Positions 1 to 10,819 of a stretch of DNA of 41,919 nt are shown here, in pieces. Below the pieces are notes generated by a model that made no database searches, was not told the DNA's origin, and saw nothing but the letters and a program-made list of their open reading frames with translations. The stretch comes from Amphimedon queenslandica (lineage: Eukaryota > Porifera > Demospongiae > Haplosclerida > Niphatidae). The position numbers and the translations under genes are program-made. How positions within the stretch are numbered: position 1 is the first letter of the stretch; every line of letters begins with the position of its first letter. The stretch lies in contig NW_003546520.1 in the NCBI RefSeq assembly GCF_000090795.2, positions 1 through 41,919 on the forward strand. Reading direction: 5' to 3'.

Positions 1-136
1 TTTATTTCTCCTCTCTCCCTCCTTCCTTCCTCTATTAGTTCCAGCTGTCCTAATTTACAATGTCATAAAGCCTTTAATTTACACTTGAATTATGTTTACT
101 TTTAAGAGCTGGCCGAAACTGTTCCAAGTCTTAAAG

Positions 137-1298
137 TTAACATAAAGTTAACATGACATAAAGCCCTTCACATGATTCCGCATACTCTAAGTATACCTGC
201 CTTTTAGATGTACTGCATGGTAAGAACTTCTTATTCTCGTAACTTTTCATTCCAGGTATTCTTCCAGGAAGACTGATTCCATGGACTTCAGCGTAATTTC
301 TGATGAAAGCAACAACCCGGAGAATATCATCATAAGTCAAAGCATGGTTTGGTGTCTTTCCAGCATTTCCGTGAACTCTAATAAAGTTAAGTACATAACA
401 TTGAATTTGTAAGTCCATTCATACCTTGGTATTAATCCATTCATTCTGTAGTTTTTTATGACTTCCTCAAACCTGCTTTTGCCACATGCATGTAGCTTCA
501 GAAATGTTACTCTACATATCTAGTTGAAAAACGATTAATTTTGTGTTGTGTCACTCATAGTTACAAACCTTATGACCTTGATGCATGAACGTAAAAAATT
601 GCCTCTTTCCCTCTTTCTGTCTCCTGTGGTTGCCTGTCGACAATCCCCCCATGGTAGATGTTGCTGCCATTTGACTCATAATAGCAATTTCTTGAACAGG
701 CTTTGCGATGGCTTGTATGTCACATCTATATGTTTTTATGTAAGAGTGACTGAACAGTGCATAGCAATTATCTGAGCAACCACATCCATGTTCAAAGAAC
801 TTTGATAATTCTTCTTCCTCCTGTAGGTCTTCCTTTCTCATGTCATCACAAGAGTGAGTAGTTGAAGTAGCTGGAGCATCAGGCATCGCTGATTCTAAAT
901 CAAGATCTGATACTTGTAGCTCCACAGCCACCTCAGGATCAAACAGTGGTGGATTAATATCTTCATCACAATCTTTTGTCTCTTTCTCTTCTTCTTTCCA
1001 TTCCTCTACCACTTCTTCTTCCATATCTTCTACTGCTTCATAGTCTGTCTCTATCAATTAACAAATACACTGCATAACTAAGTTTAATATAATAATATTG
1101 TGCATTTATACAGGTGATGGAATGTCATTGTTGTGATAGCTAACCGCTATTCACAGTTAGTATGTAAACAGTGTTATGAATAAGCTTACCACTAGTTTCA
1201 TCACAAAAGTAGTCCCCAAGAACTGAAGCAACGTAGTCACTGTCTCGAGGACCTATTTCTTCATTTAACAAGCGAGCAATGTCTCTTTCTGTAGCCAT
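137..1298 (-). CDS. Spliced gene of an uncharacterised metazoan family (N-terminal part, four exons visible)
   Basis: The start is the ATG at 1298-1296 (G at +4). Exon 1 is 1298-1190 and ends at GTAAGC. Exon 2 is 1050-569. Exon 3 is 519-425. Exon 4 starts at 377. The introns (1189-1051, 568-520, 424-378) are GT..AG, and all phases agree (1, 0, 2). The protein has a very acidic N-terminal half (runs of E and D). It then has a Cys-rich motif HGCGCSDNC, an RVTFLKLHACGKSRFEE block, and the block PRVHGN..TPNHALTYDD..FIRNYAEVHGISLPGRIPG ending in PCSTSKRQVYLEY. From memory, this order matches a family of uncharacterised invertebrate and fish proteins whose C-terminal half carries a DUF7869-type region. 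Exon 4 either ends at the stop near 137 or splices near 171 and continues left of the window. The function is unknown; a transposon-domesticated or transposon-borne origin is possible. The exon structure is strong, the family name moderate. Confidence 0.7.
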
Positions 1299-1935
1299 AG
1301 TTTTTATAAGTAGTCTTCTTCGTCTTTGTTATACTTTAAATAGTTGCTATAGAGACTCCATGGTTACCTAATGACGCATTAAAGCCCTCCGTTTTTATTC
1401 CGTGGTCGCTCCGTGTAACATTCTCCGTGCACAATCAAGGTAAAATGTCGAAGGGCTTATAACTCGGCAAAGAAGGCTTCGCTACCCCTGATTTTGGTAT
1501 CAAATGAAAGGATTTTGTTTATATAACATGTTTATGTGATAAAATGAATTTCGCCCAGGTAAAGATTTTTCGTGATTATGAGCCCATAGCTCAAAATGAT
1601 AATTCCCGCAGATAGCCTGGTTTTCTCATATCGGGTCACAATTATTTCAAGATTAAAAGTAGGAGAAAGACAACACAGAGCAATAAATTCTTTAAGGTGC
1701 GATGTAATGCATTGTGTTCAATACAAATTACTCCAAAGACTTTATGACTCTTATGTCATTGAAGGTCAAGCTACTCTTCACTAACCAAATCCGTCAGGAC
1801 ATGCTAGAAACATACATGTATACAAAAAGAAACTGCTATACAGGAATTGATGTATATGATGTCAATGTGCCTTTGCAGATGTTGCTTGTAAAGAAGCTGA
1901 AGATCAACTCTCTGCAAATAAAATTCTTATAAACA
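1299..1935. other. Upstream region of the left-edge gene, no recognisable gene
   Basis: This holds the presumed promoter and 5' leader of the minus-strand gene starting at 1298. The part at 1375-1435 is locally richer in CG dinucleotides than its surroundings. Two short plus-strand frames around 1596-1932 have no family resemblance and no splice context that I can support. I see no TATA box that I would defend. Confidence 0.4.
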
Positions 1936-2225
1936 GAAGCATCCTTGGTAAACATAACTATGAAACTATTGCCAATGCCGTAAAACTTTATAGTCAAACA
2001 AAAAATAGGAGGAGATAAAAGTTAGCATCATGAAAATTACAGTGGAACTCCATCTCAAGAGTAGCCCTCAATTGTTCATCATTAGTGTAAACTTTGAAGG
2101 GCAAAAATAGGCTGTTAATTGGCATCTTCAAGTAGAAAAAGGGATTGGAAGTAGTTAAGGCAGCATAATGAGGAGACAGGAGGCAATATTTTAGATACAA
2201 CTTTAAAGGAACTTAAATTTATTAA
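1936..2225 (+). repeat. Interspersed repeat family R1, tail-only copy A
   Basis: This segment shares its word order with 2920-3235 and 4920-5210. The shared words include 'gaaactattgccaatgc', 'gtggaactccatctcaagag', 'tagtgtaaactttgaag' and 'gcagcataatgaggagacag', and the copy ends in 'aactttaaaggaactt'. Only the distal third of the unit is present. No coding frame is conserved between the copies, so this looks like a non-coding repeat or the remnant of a non-autonomous element. Confidence 0.65.
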
Positions 2226-2284
2226 TCTCACTATTGGTATGGCAGTATTTTTAAGACAAGTCATTTATTAATAATTATGTATTT

Positions 2285-3240
2285 AAATACATTCAAGGTG
2301 AGATTACACAGTACTTTGACCATGCAGTGACAGGTGATTGGGCCTGAACTAATTCAATGGAGTCATATTTAATTGAAAGAGGCATTAAAGCTTGATAAAA
2401 CCAGATAAAACTTGCATAAACCTTCACAAATAATCACAGTATCTACAAAGTAAGTTGTATCAAATATAAATTTTTCCATTTTCATAGTTGGCTTGTGTTC
2501 TAAAAATATGTTGATAACTACTTGCCTTCTAATTTGAACAGCTGAAGGCTAATTTACTAATTTAAATAATATTTGTCAAAAAATAAAAACGGCTTATTAT
2601 TTTGAAAATCATTAAAATTAGAAGTTCTTATGCTTCACATGTGTGAGGACAAATTCACTGCAGGACTTTAGTCTTTAGTATGATTGCAAGTAGAAAAGTT
2701 ACCTGTACTATTAACACAATGACAATGAACTACATGCAATTGTCACTGAACCACACATCAGCAATAACAGTGGTTGTATCATGTTCCAGCCACTACAAAG
2801 GAAGTAAATGTACCAATATCACACAGTCAGAAGCGAAGTAATAAAAATGTACTCACAGCTCACCAACGGCAGACAAAATAGCTTCTGAAGTTAATCAGTA
2901 AATTAAATTATAACTATGAAACTTTTGCCAATGCTGTAAAACTTTACGGACAAACAATAGCTAAAAATTAGGAGGAGATAGTTGAGAATCAAAGGCAGGT
3001 ATAGTAACACCAAAATTGCAGTGGAACTTTATCTCAAGAGTAACCCTCAATCCTCCATCTAAAAATTCCATTAGTGTAAACTTTCAAGAGGGAGAAGACA
3101 AATATGCAGTTAATGGGCATCTTCCAGTAGAAAAAGGATTGGGTAAAATTAGCAGTTGAGGCAGCATAATGAGAAGACAGGAGGGAAGATTTTAGACACA
3201 ACTTTAAAGAAACTTGTGGGTATAAAGGAAAGGTAAATTA
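2285..3240 (+). repeat. Interspersed repeat family R1, full copy B (~950 bp)
   Basis: The head is 'tcaaggtgagattac' followed by the words 'ggcctgaact', 'gagtcatatttaattga' and 'cagataaaacttgcataa'. The middle block, around 2632-2810, contains 'gcttcacatgtgtgaggac'. The tail (2920-3235) ends in 'aactttaaagaaacttg'. The same order of blocks recurs at 3945-5215 and, in part, at 17796-18840. Copies differ by many substitutions and small indels, so the family is old. No terminal inverted repeat, poly-A tail or conserved ORF was seen. Confidence 0.65.
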
Positions 3241-3944
3241 ATTTTGTTGCTGAGGTACAAGAAATTTATCAAACAGACGTAATCCCCTAATGACAACAGT
3301 ATTAACCCATCAACCGATTCTATCAAGAAAAACCATGGCTTACCGTTATCACATTGAAATGATGTTATTGCACTAATTTAAGTCTGGTGCTTTTTTAATA
3401 ACCTCAACATATGACTGTACTGTACCTCTAAGCAATTTTTTCTTAAGACATAATGGGAGCTCATCATTGCTCCCAGTTTATTATTTTCAATGTACGGAGG
3501 TCTCACTGAGGAATCAAATGTATATTTGCTAATCCCCAAGTGTCACAGGACAAGCGAGGAGAATAATTAATTGGAAACTTAGGCATTCCATCCTATGACA
3601 CTTTTCCTTGGAAATAAGAAACGAAAACCAAGATATGACCAAGCGTATTCCTGCTTGGGCATTGCAATAATTAATGAACCAGTATTTTCAAAAAAAGAAA
3701 AGTAGAAACCGAGGTGAGAGTAGTACATTACCATGTTGTTCACCGCAAAATCTAGCCCTTCTTCACCTTGTTGTATTGCATAAAAAACTGAATCCATCCT
3801 ATGTAACATGAAAGTAGTGACTTTAAAATCCCAAAAAAACAGTATGCAAATTAAGTAGCCACTACTCCATAGGCAATTACAAACCACCTCCTTTTGGCAC
3901 CATAATTGTTCATGTTGTGGTGACAATTAAGTCACTCACTCCGA
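3241..3944. other. Unassigned spacer between repeat copies
   Basis: This is AT-rich sequence between two R1 copies. A 115-codon minus-strand frame at 3926-3579 has no recognisable domain, no composition bias beyond aromatic-rich AT translation, and no supported splice sites. I see nothing else. Confidence 0.35.
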
Positions 3945-5215
3945 TTTAACAAAGCAGGAACAAGGTATTAACAAGGATCACTGTAGTCATTCATTTAATA
4001 ATTAGCTTTTGAATGCATGTGACATGTGTAATTTGACAATGCTGTGACACGTGACAAGGCCTGAATTGACTCAATATAGTCATATAATAAAAGGTGGCAG
4101 CTGGCAGCAGAGCTTGACAAAACCAGATAAAACTTAAACATTCATATAGAACTATTGGAGGTTGAGAATCATAGGAATTGTATGATGAATAGTAAAGCTG
4201 GATTTGGCAGACGTGAGATTATATCACATTCTGGATTAGAGTATGACGCTCTAATCATGACATGCTGATGTATTGAATTTGAATTTTTCTATTTTCATAG
4301 TTGCTTCGTGTTTTAGAAATATGTCGACAATTATTTGCTTTTAAAAATTTGCTAATTTGCAGAGCTAAAAGCTAATTTAATAATGTCTACCTTTTTATAA
4401 ATAATTCAATGATACTAGTCAAGGAATAAAGAGGGCTTATCATTTCGTAAAGAAATGATTTACTCTCATGTGATTCACATGTGTGCGGACAAATTCATAG
4501 CATGACTTTAGTCTCTACTATGATTGCAAGTAGCAAATGCTACCCGTAGTATTAATACAATGATACCTACATGCAATTATCCCATAACAGATATTTGAAG
4601 AAGTACAAACGCTTTATTCTTTATGCTTCACATGTGTGAATACAATTTCACTACATGACTTTACTCTTTTAATATGATTGCAAGTAGCAAAAGTTGCCTG
4701 TACTAATAACAAAATGATCATGCATATATGACTGAATCACTCATCAGCCATAACAGTGGCGGTATCATGTTGCTGCTTCAAAAGGAAGTACAAGTCACAA
4801 TGTCACAAAAATCAGAAGCAAAAGATGAACTCCAATCTCATGTCAAATCAATACCAGACGAAATAGCTCCTGCATTACTAAAATTCTTACAAAAAAAGTA
4901 ATTCATGTTAGTAAATAATTATGAAACTGTTGGCAATGCTAAACAAGATGTAAAACTTTACAGACAAACAATGGCAAAAAGAAAAGTTGAGAATCAAAAG
5001 CAGATGTAGTATACCAAAATTGCAGTGGAACTCCATCTCAAGAGCAGCCTCAATTCTTCATTATTAGTGTAAACTTTGAAGTTAGGAGGGGCAAAAATAG
5101 GCAGTTAACTTCCAGTAAAAAAAGAGATTGGGCTAAGACCAGCATTTGAGGCAGCATAATGAGAAGACAGGAAGCAAGATTTCAGAAGGCAAATACAATT
5201 TTAAAGGAACTTGTA
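3945..5215 (+). repeat. Interspersed repeat family R1, full copy C with internal duplication
   Basis: The block order is the same as in copy B: a head with 'ggcctgaattgactcaatat' and 'cttgacaaaaccagataaa' around 4050-4135, a middle block with 'cacatgtgtg', and a tail at 4920-5215 that ends in 'ttttaaaggaacttg'. It is longer than copy B. One reason is that the middle block is duplicated (see 4425-4780). Copies A, B and C lie head-to-tail within 3.3 kb, so local tandem duplication may have accompanied dispersal. Confidence 0.6.
4425..4780 (+). repeat. Internal tandem duplication of the R1 middle block (~155-bp unit)
   Basis: Two adjacent segments (about 4425-4590 and 4600-4780) both carry 'cacatgtgtg', 'catgacttta', 'atgattgcaagtagcaaa' and 'ccataacag' in that order, at a spacing of about 155-160 bp. 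Copy B has this block once. Confidence 0.6.
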
Positions 5216-5485
5216 AACGAAAAGAAACTAGTCCACAAGTGTTGTAGTACTTCCATCAGAACTGTATAGCTGCATCGACATACTTCACAAATGAGATGAA
5301 AATTGGGAAGAGAGGTTTTGACGATCAAAATTTTAAAATTTGAAATTCAACATCTCACCCAAGGGATATGACACATCAAAACATTGCCTTAAAGACATCG
5401 AGTGGTTGAATGTGACATAATTGTTACAAATTCTATATTCTATTGTACAAAGACTGTATAGAGGCCAACACTGAAGCTGTAGTAA

Positions 5486-5514
5486 GACATCATTTGATAC
5501 AATCAAATGATGTC
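5486..5514. repeat. Perfect 13-bp hairpin, 3-nt loop
   Basis: GACATCATTTGAT (5486-5498) is followed by ACA and then by the exact reverse complement ATCAAATGATGTC (5502-5514). It is not followed by a CTRR Helitron 3' end, and it sits about 1.3 kb upstream of the Helitron coding remnant. Function unknown. Confidence 0.85.
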
Positions 5515-5890
5515 CGACTTTTTTCTCAACGATGAATGCTGCATATGGCCTCTTCACTCTCCTCCTCTACTTGCTTCCCATGAAACAGTAATGCTTTATT
5601 CCCGTCTGAAATATCTTCCCCAAGTAGACTGGCTGTACTTAGGTAAATACCCTCACCATTTATCTTTAATTTTGTATTGCCAAGAAAACATCTTTATTTG
5701 CTCTCCTTCTGTAGCACTTCAATTTCTCCTTCACGTTAATCATGATTAAAGGTTCCTTGGGAATAAAAATTATTTATACAAGTATCAGTAAAAGACTGGG
5801 AAAGGGCAAGGATATTCCTGCTTCGCATAGTAATAAATCAAGAACCTTACTATTAACAAGCAGTATTTTAAAAACAAGAAGTCATTTATT

Positions 5891-5910
5891 ATATAGGCGG
5901 TAGCCTATAT
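5891..5910. repeat. Perfect 8-bp hairpin, 4-nt loop
   Basis: ATATAGGC, then GGTA, then GCCTATAT. It may be part of an undefined small element beginning around here. No partner terminus was found. Confidence 0.6.
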
Positions 5911-6776
5911 GTAGGGTTGAGGTTGATTTTTCATGATGGCAGCCAAATTTATAATTTTCAAATGATTATAACTCTTCTATCTCACCTTGTACGGCTTTAT
6001 AAATGGCTTATACGAGCTCTCCTTCACTGAGCAATTCTCCTGGTACCTTTAAAGTGGACTGTAATGTAGCGGAAACTTTTCTTGATAACTGGCCCAAATT
6101 CAAATTTCTGCAAAATTCTTCAGACTTTTTCTTCTTTCATCTTTCTTCTATACACCGGATAATCTCTTAAACTAGGAAACAGCTCAAGGTGACTTCCACA
6201 TCATTCCATGGAGCGTGAGTCAAGGACTACAAATGTACTTTCCATATCTTAATCCATCTTGTATAATTATAAATTAGTTATTTGGGTGTGATATCACCTC
6301 CCCTTGAGATTAGTCGCCATTTCTCAATTAATGCGCATGCTCAAAGTTGCCATAGTGACAGCAATGGGTGAATATTCGCTCTAGTCTACTCTTCTCTTTC
6401 TCTGCTTGTTCAGCAGTGCACAGACTAAGTGATTACCAGTTCTTTTAAGAGCTAATAGGTAAATATTATGAAATAACTATAACAAATTTGGTTTCCTATA
6501 TCTTAGAGCGAAATATAATCTTACAGAGCCGTCAGAGCAAAAAATAATTTTACAGCTGCTCAGTTTTGATAATTTTGGACATCTGTACCTAAGCCAGGCC
6601 ACTAGAGTTTAGTGTTTTCCATTATACTTCTGATATTGGATATATTGAGATAAGTCTATACAGTTATTTTTAAAATGATAAGCAGTAGTTTACTTGTACC
6701 TCCTGCATATGTGTACTTGGTATTATGGTATTTATTTGTTGTGTTAATGTTAAGTGTAGTTGTTGTGCTGTTGTAA

Positions 6777-7430
6777 AAAAGGAAGTAGAAAAAGGAAAAG
6801 TGATTTAACTGGAGCTAAATCCAAAAAAAATGCTCCAAGATTTATGACAATACAAAAGAAATGGAAGGTTTTATATCTAAGAATAGATCAAATGCCAGAG
6901 CTTACTACATAAGGCAGTGTAACATGGTGAAAAGCAAAGCAAGAATTGCATATAAGATAAGTAAAAAGTATAAGATTGCTTCTGCAAAGGCTTATTCCAA
7001 GCAGTTTCATGCATTGAACCCAAGTTATATATGCAAAATGTAAAAATTGGTACAGCAAAAACAAGGATAGCAAAATTTTAAAATCAACTTGCTATTCTAA
7101 AGAAAATTATAGGATCAATCCAGACTATAAAAAAGAAGCCTGTATAAAGCATTATCAAAATAATCCACAAACAAAGAAAGAAGCCTCTAGAAAGCATTAT
7201 CAAAATAATCCACAAACAAAGAAGCCTCTAGAAAGTATTATTAAAATTATCCACAAACAAAGAAAGAAGCTTCTAGAGATCATTATCAAATAATTCTAAC
7301 CCTCAAAAAATGAAAGCAAAGGAACGCTATCAAAATAATCCGGACCCACAAAAACAAAAATCTTTGAAACGTTATTATGAAAATAGAGATGCAATATTAA
7401 CTGCAACGAAGGATAAGTTTTGAGGTTTAC
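6777..7430 (+). pseudogene. Lys/Asn-rich repeat N-terminal region of the Helitron polyprotein
   Basis: Frames here encode basic segments such as GSRKRKSDLTGAKSKK, then a 60-residue piece (6861-7043) rich in K, A, Y and S. Then comes a repeat of the type KHYQNNPQTKKEASR, seen about three to five times between 7110 and 7400 with frameshifts. At DNA level the repeat word is 'cattatcaaaataatccac'. Similar short Lys/Asn/Pro repeats precede the Rep region in sponge and cnidarian Helitron-like proteins, as I remember them. They may bind DNA. Several frameshifts break it. Confidence 0.55.
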
Positions 7431-7571
7431 ACTTTCTGCTAACAAAATGGATAAATTAAAAGTGGCACTAAATAAAGAAAATAAGAGGCGTCTAAATAAG
7501 GATTATTACGAACGTAATTATAGTCACATTATATAGATCACGTTCTAATTATTCATTACCTGCACCAAATA

Positions 7572-8357
7572 GTGAAGCAAAGGAATAATTATTATTTTAC
7601 GAAAATTATTGAAGCATTATATTACAGCCTTGAAATAGTTGATGATTTATTGCCATCAAGTATGAAAGGCATAGATTTTGAGAACATATCATATGACAGT
7701 AAATGTAATGCTGCATCAAGTATATTGTTAGAATTAGTTTTGAAAAACAGATCTCACAAAGTAGGCATATTGATACATGCATCAAATAGCATTAGGAAGT
7801 TGAAGTTGAATAGTTTTAATGATTTTGGTGAACAATGCCACACGAAGAATAGTGAGCCTTATTTTTATGAATCAGCATATTTATATCCTAATGATGACCG
7901 TGAAAGCCAATTAGATAGCTTAATTGCAATCCCTGTTCATGCGAATGGCATCTGTTACGTAGCAGGGATTGTTGATGTATCCTGTATTGATTGAGTAGAA
8001 GAATGTAACGATGATAGTGACTCTAAAGATGACAATTTTGATAATAATAGAATGTATACTAATAAGAGAAAGCCTGCCCTCAAATGGTACTGTACAGACA
8101 GGTGCAAGCCTTTACTAGAAAGTGACGTTAGCTCTATTATTGAAGTCAGACGTTATTTTGATGAACCCATTAAAGAATTGAGGAAGCATTTAGATGCATG
8201 TGACAATTGTCCTAATAATCATTACATGACTAGACCCCTGCATGTTGAAGAAATAGATCAAGTGCATGAACATGATTTCTGTGATAATCCTAATGTAACA
8301 GTAATTGTTAAAAAGATGAAAATAATGTTGAAAAATATTTTAAATATTCTGAAATAG
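7572..8357 (+). pseudogene. Helitron polyprotein, N-terminal uncharacterised region
   Basis: Two pieces in close succession (7572-7994, stop TGA at 7992-7994; then 8052-8357) cover about 250 residues. The second has a Cys-rich stretch: KWYCTDRCKPL, then ACDNCPNNHY, then a His/Cys cluster HEHDFC. It also has the conserved-looking phrase EVRRYFDEPIKELRKHLDAC. I associate this order (a Cys pair, then a hydrophobic YFDEPI block, then DACDNC) with the region upstream of DUF6570 in Helitron proteins of sponges. It may be a zinc-binding module. The frame is broken at 7992 and near 8357. The gap 7431-7571 contains the poorly preserved linker. Confidence 0.55.
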
Positions 8358-8383
8358 TTTGTGAAAGAATAGGCCATCCTATT

Positions 8384-9281
8384 GTGTGTAGTAGTAATGA
8401 TACTGAATGTAAGAGTATGCTGCGTATTTTATGCAATGCATCTGTTCATTATCCTTCATTGAGACGCCTTTTGAAACACTTTTATGTTGCTAGAAATGCC
8501 CATTTAACAATAGATATTATTGACTCTTCCCTTGCCGAAGGCGATAGAGCACAATTGATAAATTTAAAAATCAGTGAAGCCAATGAGACTGAATTTGATA
8601 ATGTGTATTACGCTATTAATGATGGTGAAGAAGAAGACCCATTTAGAATACCAAACTTAGATACTGTACTTTATTTTCAGTATTCAGATGCTATTGATAA
8701 TTTTAAGAAAGATTTGTCTGATCAGGCTGTTAATGCTTGTTGCAGCGGCTTTTAAGAAAAAATCTGTCACTGAAGCTAAAAATTTAGATAGTGATGTTTG
8801 GAATATCCTATTAGATTACATTAGAGAGAATGATCCTACAGCATTAAATAAAGTTATGTATATTTGTAATCATTGTAAACCTATTATTAGGAAAAATGAT
8901 GTACCAGCACGTTGTGTGCTCAATGGTTTAAAGTGTAAGACACTACCCAAAGAATTAGAAAATTTGGATCCTTTAAGTTGCCAGTTAATAAAGAGAGCCA
9001 AATGTTTTCAGACAATTGTTAGGCTAAGCACACACACCTTAAAAGTGCCCACCTATAATTCTTTGAAGGCTCTTAAAGGTGCAATGTTTTATTTACCCCT
9101 TCCATTAGAAAAAACCATGGAAACTATAAATGAGGTTGGTATAGATTCTAATCACTTGCCTAATCCAGAACCTTGTATTATTATTAATGGACAGCCTACT
9201 AAATCAAATAATGTCTGGCGTAGCCTAGTTGATGTAAATAAAATAAAAGCACCATTAAGAAAATTAAAAGAAATAATTTAG
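8384..9281 (+). pseudogene. Helitron polyprotein, DUF6570-like region
   Basis: The first piece (8384-8755) ends in DQAVNACCSGF. A frameshift near 8740 moves the reading to the frame that begins KKKSVTEAKNL and runs to the TAG at 9279-9281. The second piece has YICNHCKPIIRKNDVPARCV, GLKCKTLPKEL, LIKRAKCFQTIVRL, KVPTYNSLKALKGAMFYLPL and NPEPCIIINGQPTKSNNVWR. A CxxC pair, then PARCVLNGL, then the KRAKCFQ and GAMFYLPL blocks are the landmarks of the DUF6570-type domain that precedes Helitron_like_N in many animal Helitron proteins. The role is unknown. After the TAG the same frame continues into the next segment, so this stop is a point mutation rather than a true end. Confidence 0.7.
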
Positions 9282-9890
9282 CTTTATAGAAGCGTAGACG
9301 AAGATTCAATTGACGAATCGTCTAAAAATGTTATACAAGTAGTTAGCAATACTACTTGTAAAATGCTTGAAAAAGCAAATGATCAAGATTTAGAACGCCT
9401 TTCGGCATATACGATTAGAAACCTTGATAGTAAAATTGCAACGGGTTCTGATATCAGTCAATATAAACTAATGAATGTAAAAGAAGCGCCTATAGACAAT
9501 AGGCAGGAGCATCTTGATTTGTTATGCTTTCCTACTTTATTTCCAACTGGACAATATGGAGAGCATCATCCCAGACAAAGCTATCCAGCACAGACTTTAT
9601 CATTTAGTGAGTACATAAAATCAAGAATTTTAAACAAAGATTCCCAATTTCGTAGAAATCATTCATATTGTTTGCACTATTATGGATTAAAAATTAACAA
9701 GGCCTTAAAAACTGGCATATATAATTTATTAAAAACATCAAGGGGCAGCGTTGGTCAAACTGTTGCTGAACTATTAGAAAAAATAAATGTGTTAGATGAA
9801 GAATTTGAGGGCAATTTAAGTACCATGCTGGCTCCAATATGGGGCACAAATCAGTATTGGTTCTCTGTGAAAGGTGAAGTAAAGCAATGA
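9282..9890 (+). pseudogene. Helitron_like_N domain segment
   Basis: It is in frame with the preceding segment across the TAG at 9279. Landmarks are LYRSVDEDSIDESSK, DLERLSAYTIRNLDSK, then the hallmark LDLLCFPTLFPTGQYGEHHPR, followed by LSFSEYIKSRILNKDSQFRRN and YCLHYYGLK. 'L.FP.LFP.G..G......' followed by '.EY.k.Rl......F..n..Y' is characteristic of Helitron_like_N (PF14214), the N-terminal part of the Rep region. It ends at the TGA at 9888-9890, where the family continues with the 'G.P.lFlT.S.ae' block found one frame over at 9887. Confidence 0.85.
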
Positions 9891-10357
9891 TTGCTGAGTA
9901 TGGCTCACCAACACTTGTCCTAACAGTAAGTTGTGCTGAATATGATTCAGCTGATATAGCACAATATTTAAGAAAGGTGAATAATGCACCACAATCATAT
10001 AGTATTTCTAGATTATTACTGAGGACCCTGTTTCAGTATTGCGACAATTTTCATACAAATTTAAGGATATCTTTAGGCGTTCTAGGCAAAGTAGAGCAAT
10101 AATATGTTAAAAAAGAATATGAAATGCGTGGAGCGCCTCATTATCACATCCTACGGATTGAAAATGCTCCTGTTGTCGGTATCGATCGTCCAAAAGAAGT
10201 CTGTTCTTTCATACAAGATAGGACTACCTGTCATATACCAGATAGTAATACGTCACCTGATTTAAATGTTTTAGTAACAAAATACCAAATGCACAAGTGC
10301 AGCAAATACTGCAAACGAAATATTAAAGTCGGCAAGATCTATGTATCTAGTTGCTGA
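9887..10357 (+). pseudogene. Helitron Rep nuclease (HUH motif) segment
   Basis: The piece at 9887-10102 starts with GSPTLVLTVSCAEYDSADIAQYL, equivalent to the conserved 'G.P.lf.T.S.ae...~d' block. After a stop near 10100 the next piece (10124-10357) begins MRGAPHYHILRIENAPVVG. The motif H-Y-H, after R-G-A-P, is the metal-binding HUH motif of rolling-circle Rep nucleases; both histidines are intact (codons at 10139 and 10145). It continues with a Cys/His-rich YQMHKCSKYCKR stretch that probably binds zinc. The HUH nuclease nicks one strand and forms a tyrosine-DNA link. Stops at 10100-10102 and 10355-10357 interrupt it. Confidence 0.85.
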
Positions 10358-10414
10358 TTTGATTTTCCTAGACCAGTATGAGATAGTATTTGCATCAATG
10401 ATGTTGAAAATAGC

Positions 10415-10684
10415 TTGAAATCATGCAATAAAATATATTATCTCAAACAAAATGAAAAAGAAGTTCGAGTCAACAACTACAATCCTTTACTGTTGAAATT
10501 GTGGCGTGCAAATATGGACTTGCAATACATAGCAGAGAGGAGTCTTTCCTTAACAGAGTATGTAACTGGATATGTCACTAAGGCAGAAAAGAGTCATGCA
10601 CAGGACTTATGGGATGAAGTCAGCAGCTGTACCAACATATACAGCAGGCTTTGGAAAATTGGACAAAAATTAAGAAGCTTTTAG
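10415..10684 (+). pseudogene. Helitron Rep catalytic tyrosine segment
   Basis: It encodes NPLLLKLWRANMDLQYIAE, then SLTEYVTGYVTKAEKSHAQD. The 'W.aN.DiQ' phrase followed by 'Y...Y..KaE' is the third Rep block of Helitrons, in which paired tyrosines act as nucleophiles; both tyrosines of Y-V-T-G-Y are present. From 10681 the frame is lost, and the next recognisable text (MEAVADIADMHINV, from about 10859) lies just before the helicase. Confidence 0.75.
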
Positions 10685-10819
10685 GTGTCACAGAGAAGCA
10701 TCTATACGTGGCATTGAAAATCATTTCAACAAACTACAGAAATTATTAGAAGCCGAACGTAATTGGAAGAAAATAGTCAATTCAAGAAATAAAGCCGGTT
10801 TTACTGAAGAACTTCCTGA

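Larger units (their letters stand above)
5216..6776. other. Non-coding stretch upstream of the Helitron remnant
   Basis: No gene is recognised. Two overlapping short frames on opposite strands at 5333-5749 are probably chance. Perfect hairpins sit at 5486-5514 and 5891-5910. From 6000 to 6776 the sequence is AT-rich with no obvious repeats. The 5' terminus of the Helitron (expected to begin TC after an A) should lie in the last few hundred bases, but I could not fix it. Confidence 0.35.

Noticed and set aside
5486-5514. Helitron 3' hairpin terminus
   Set aside because: No CTRR follows the stem, and it lies upstream of, not after, the plus-strand Helitron coding remnant.
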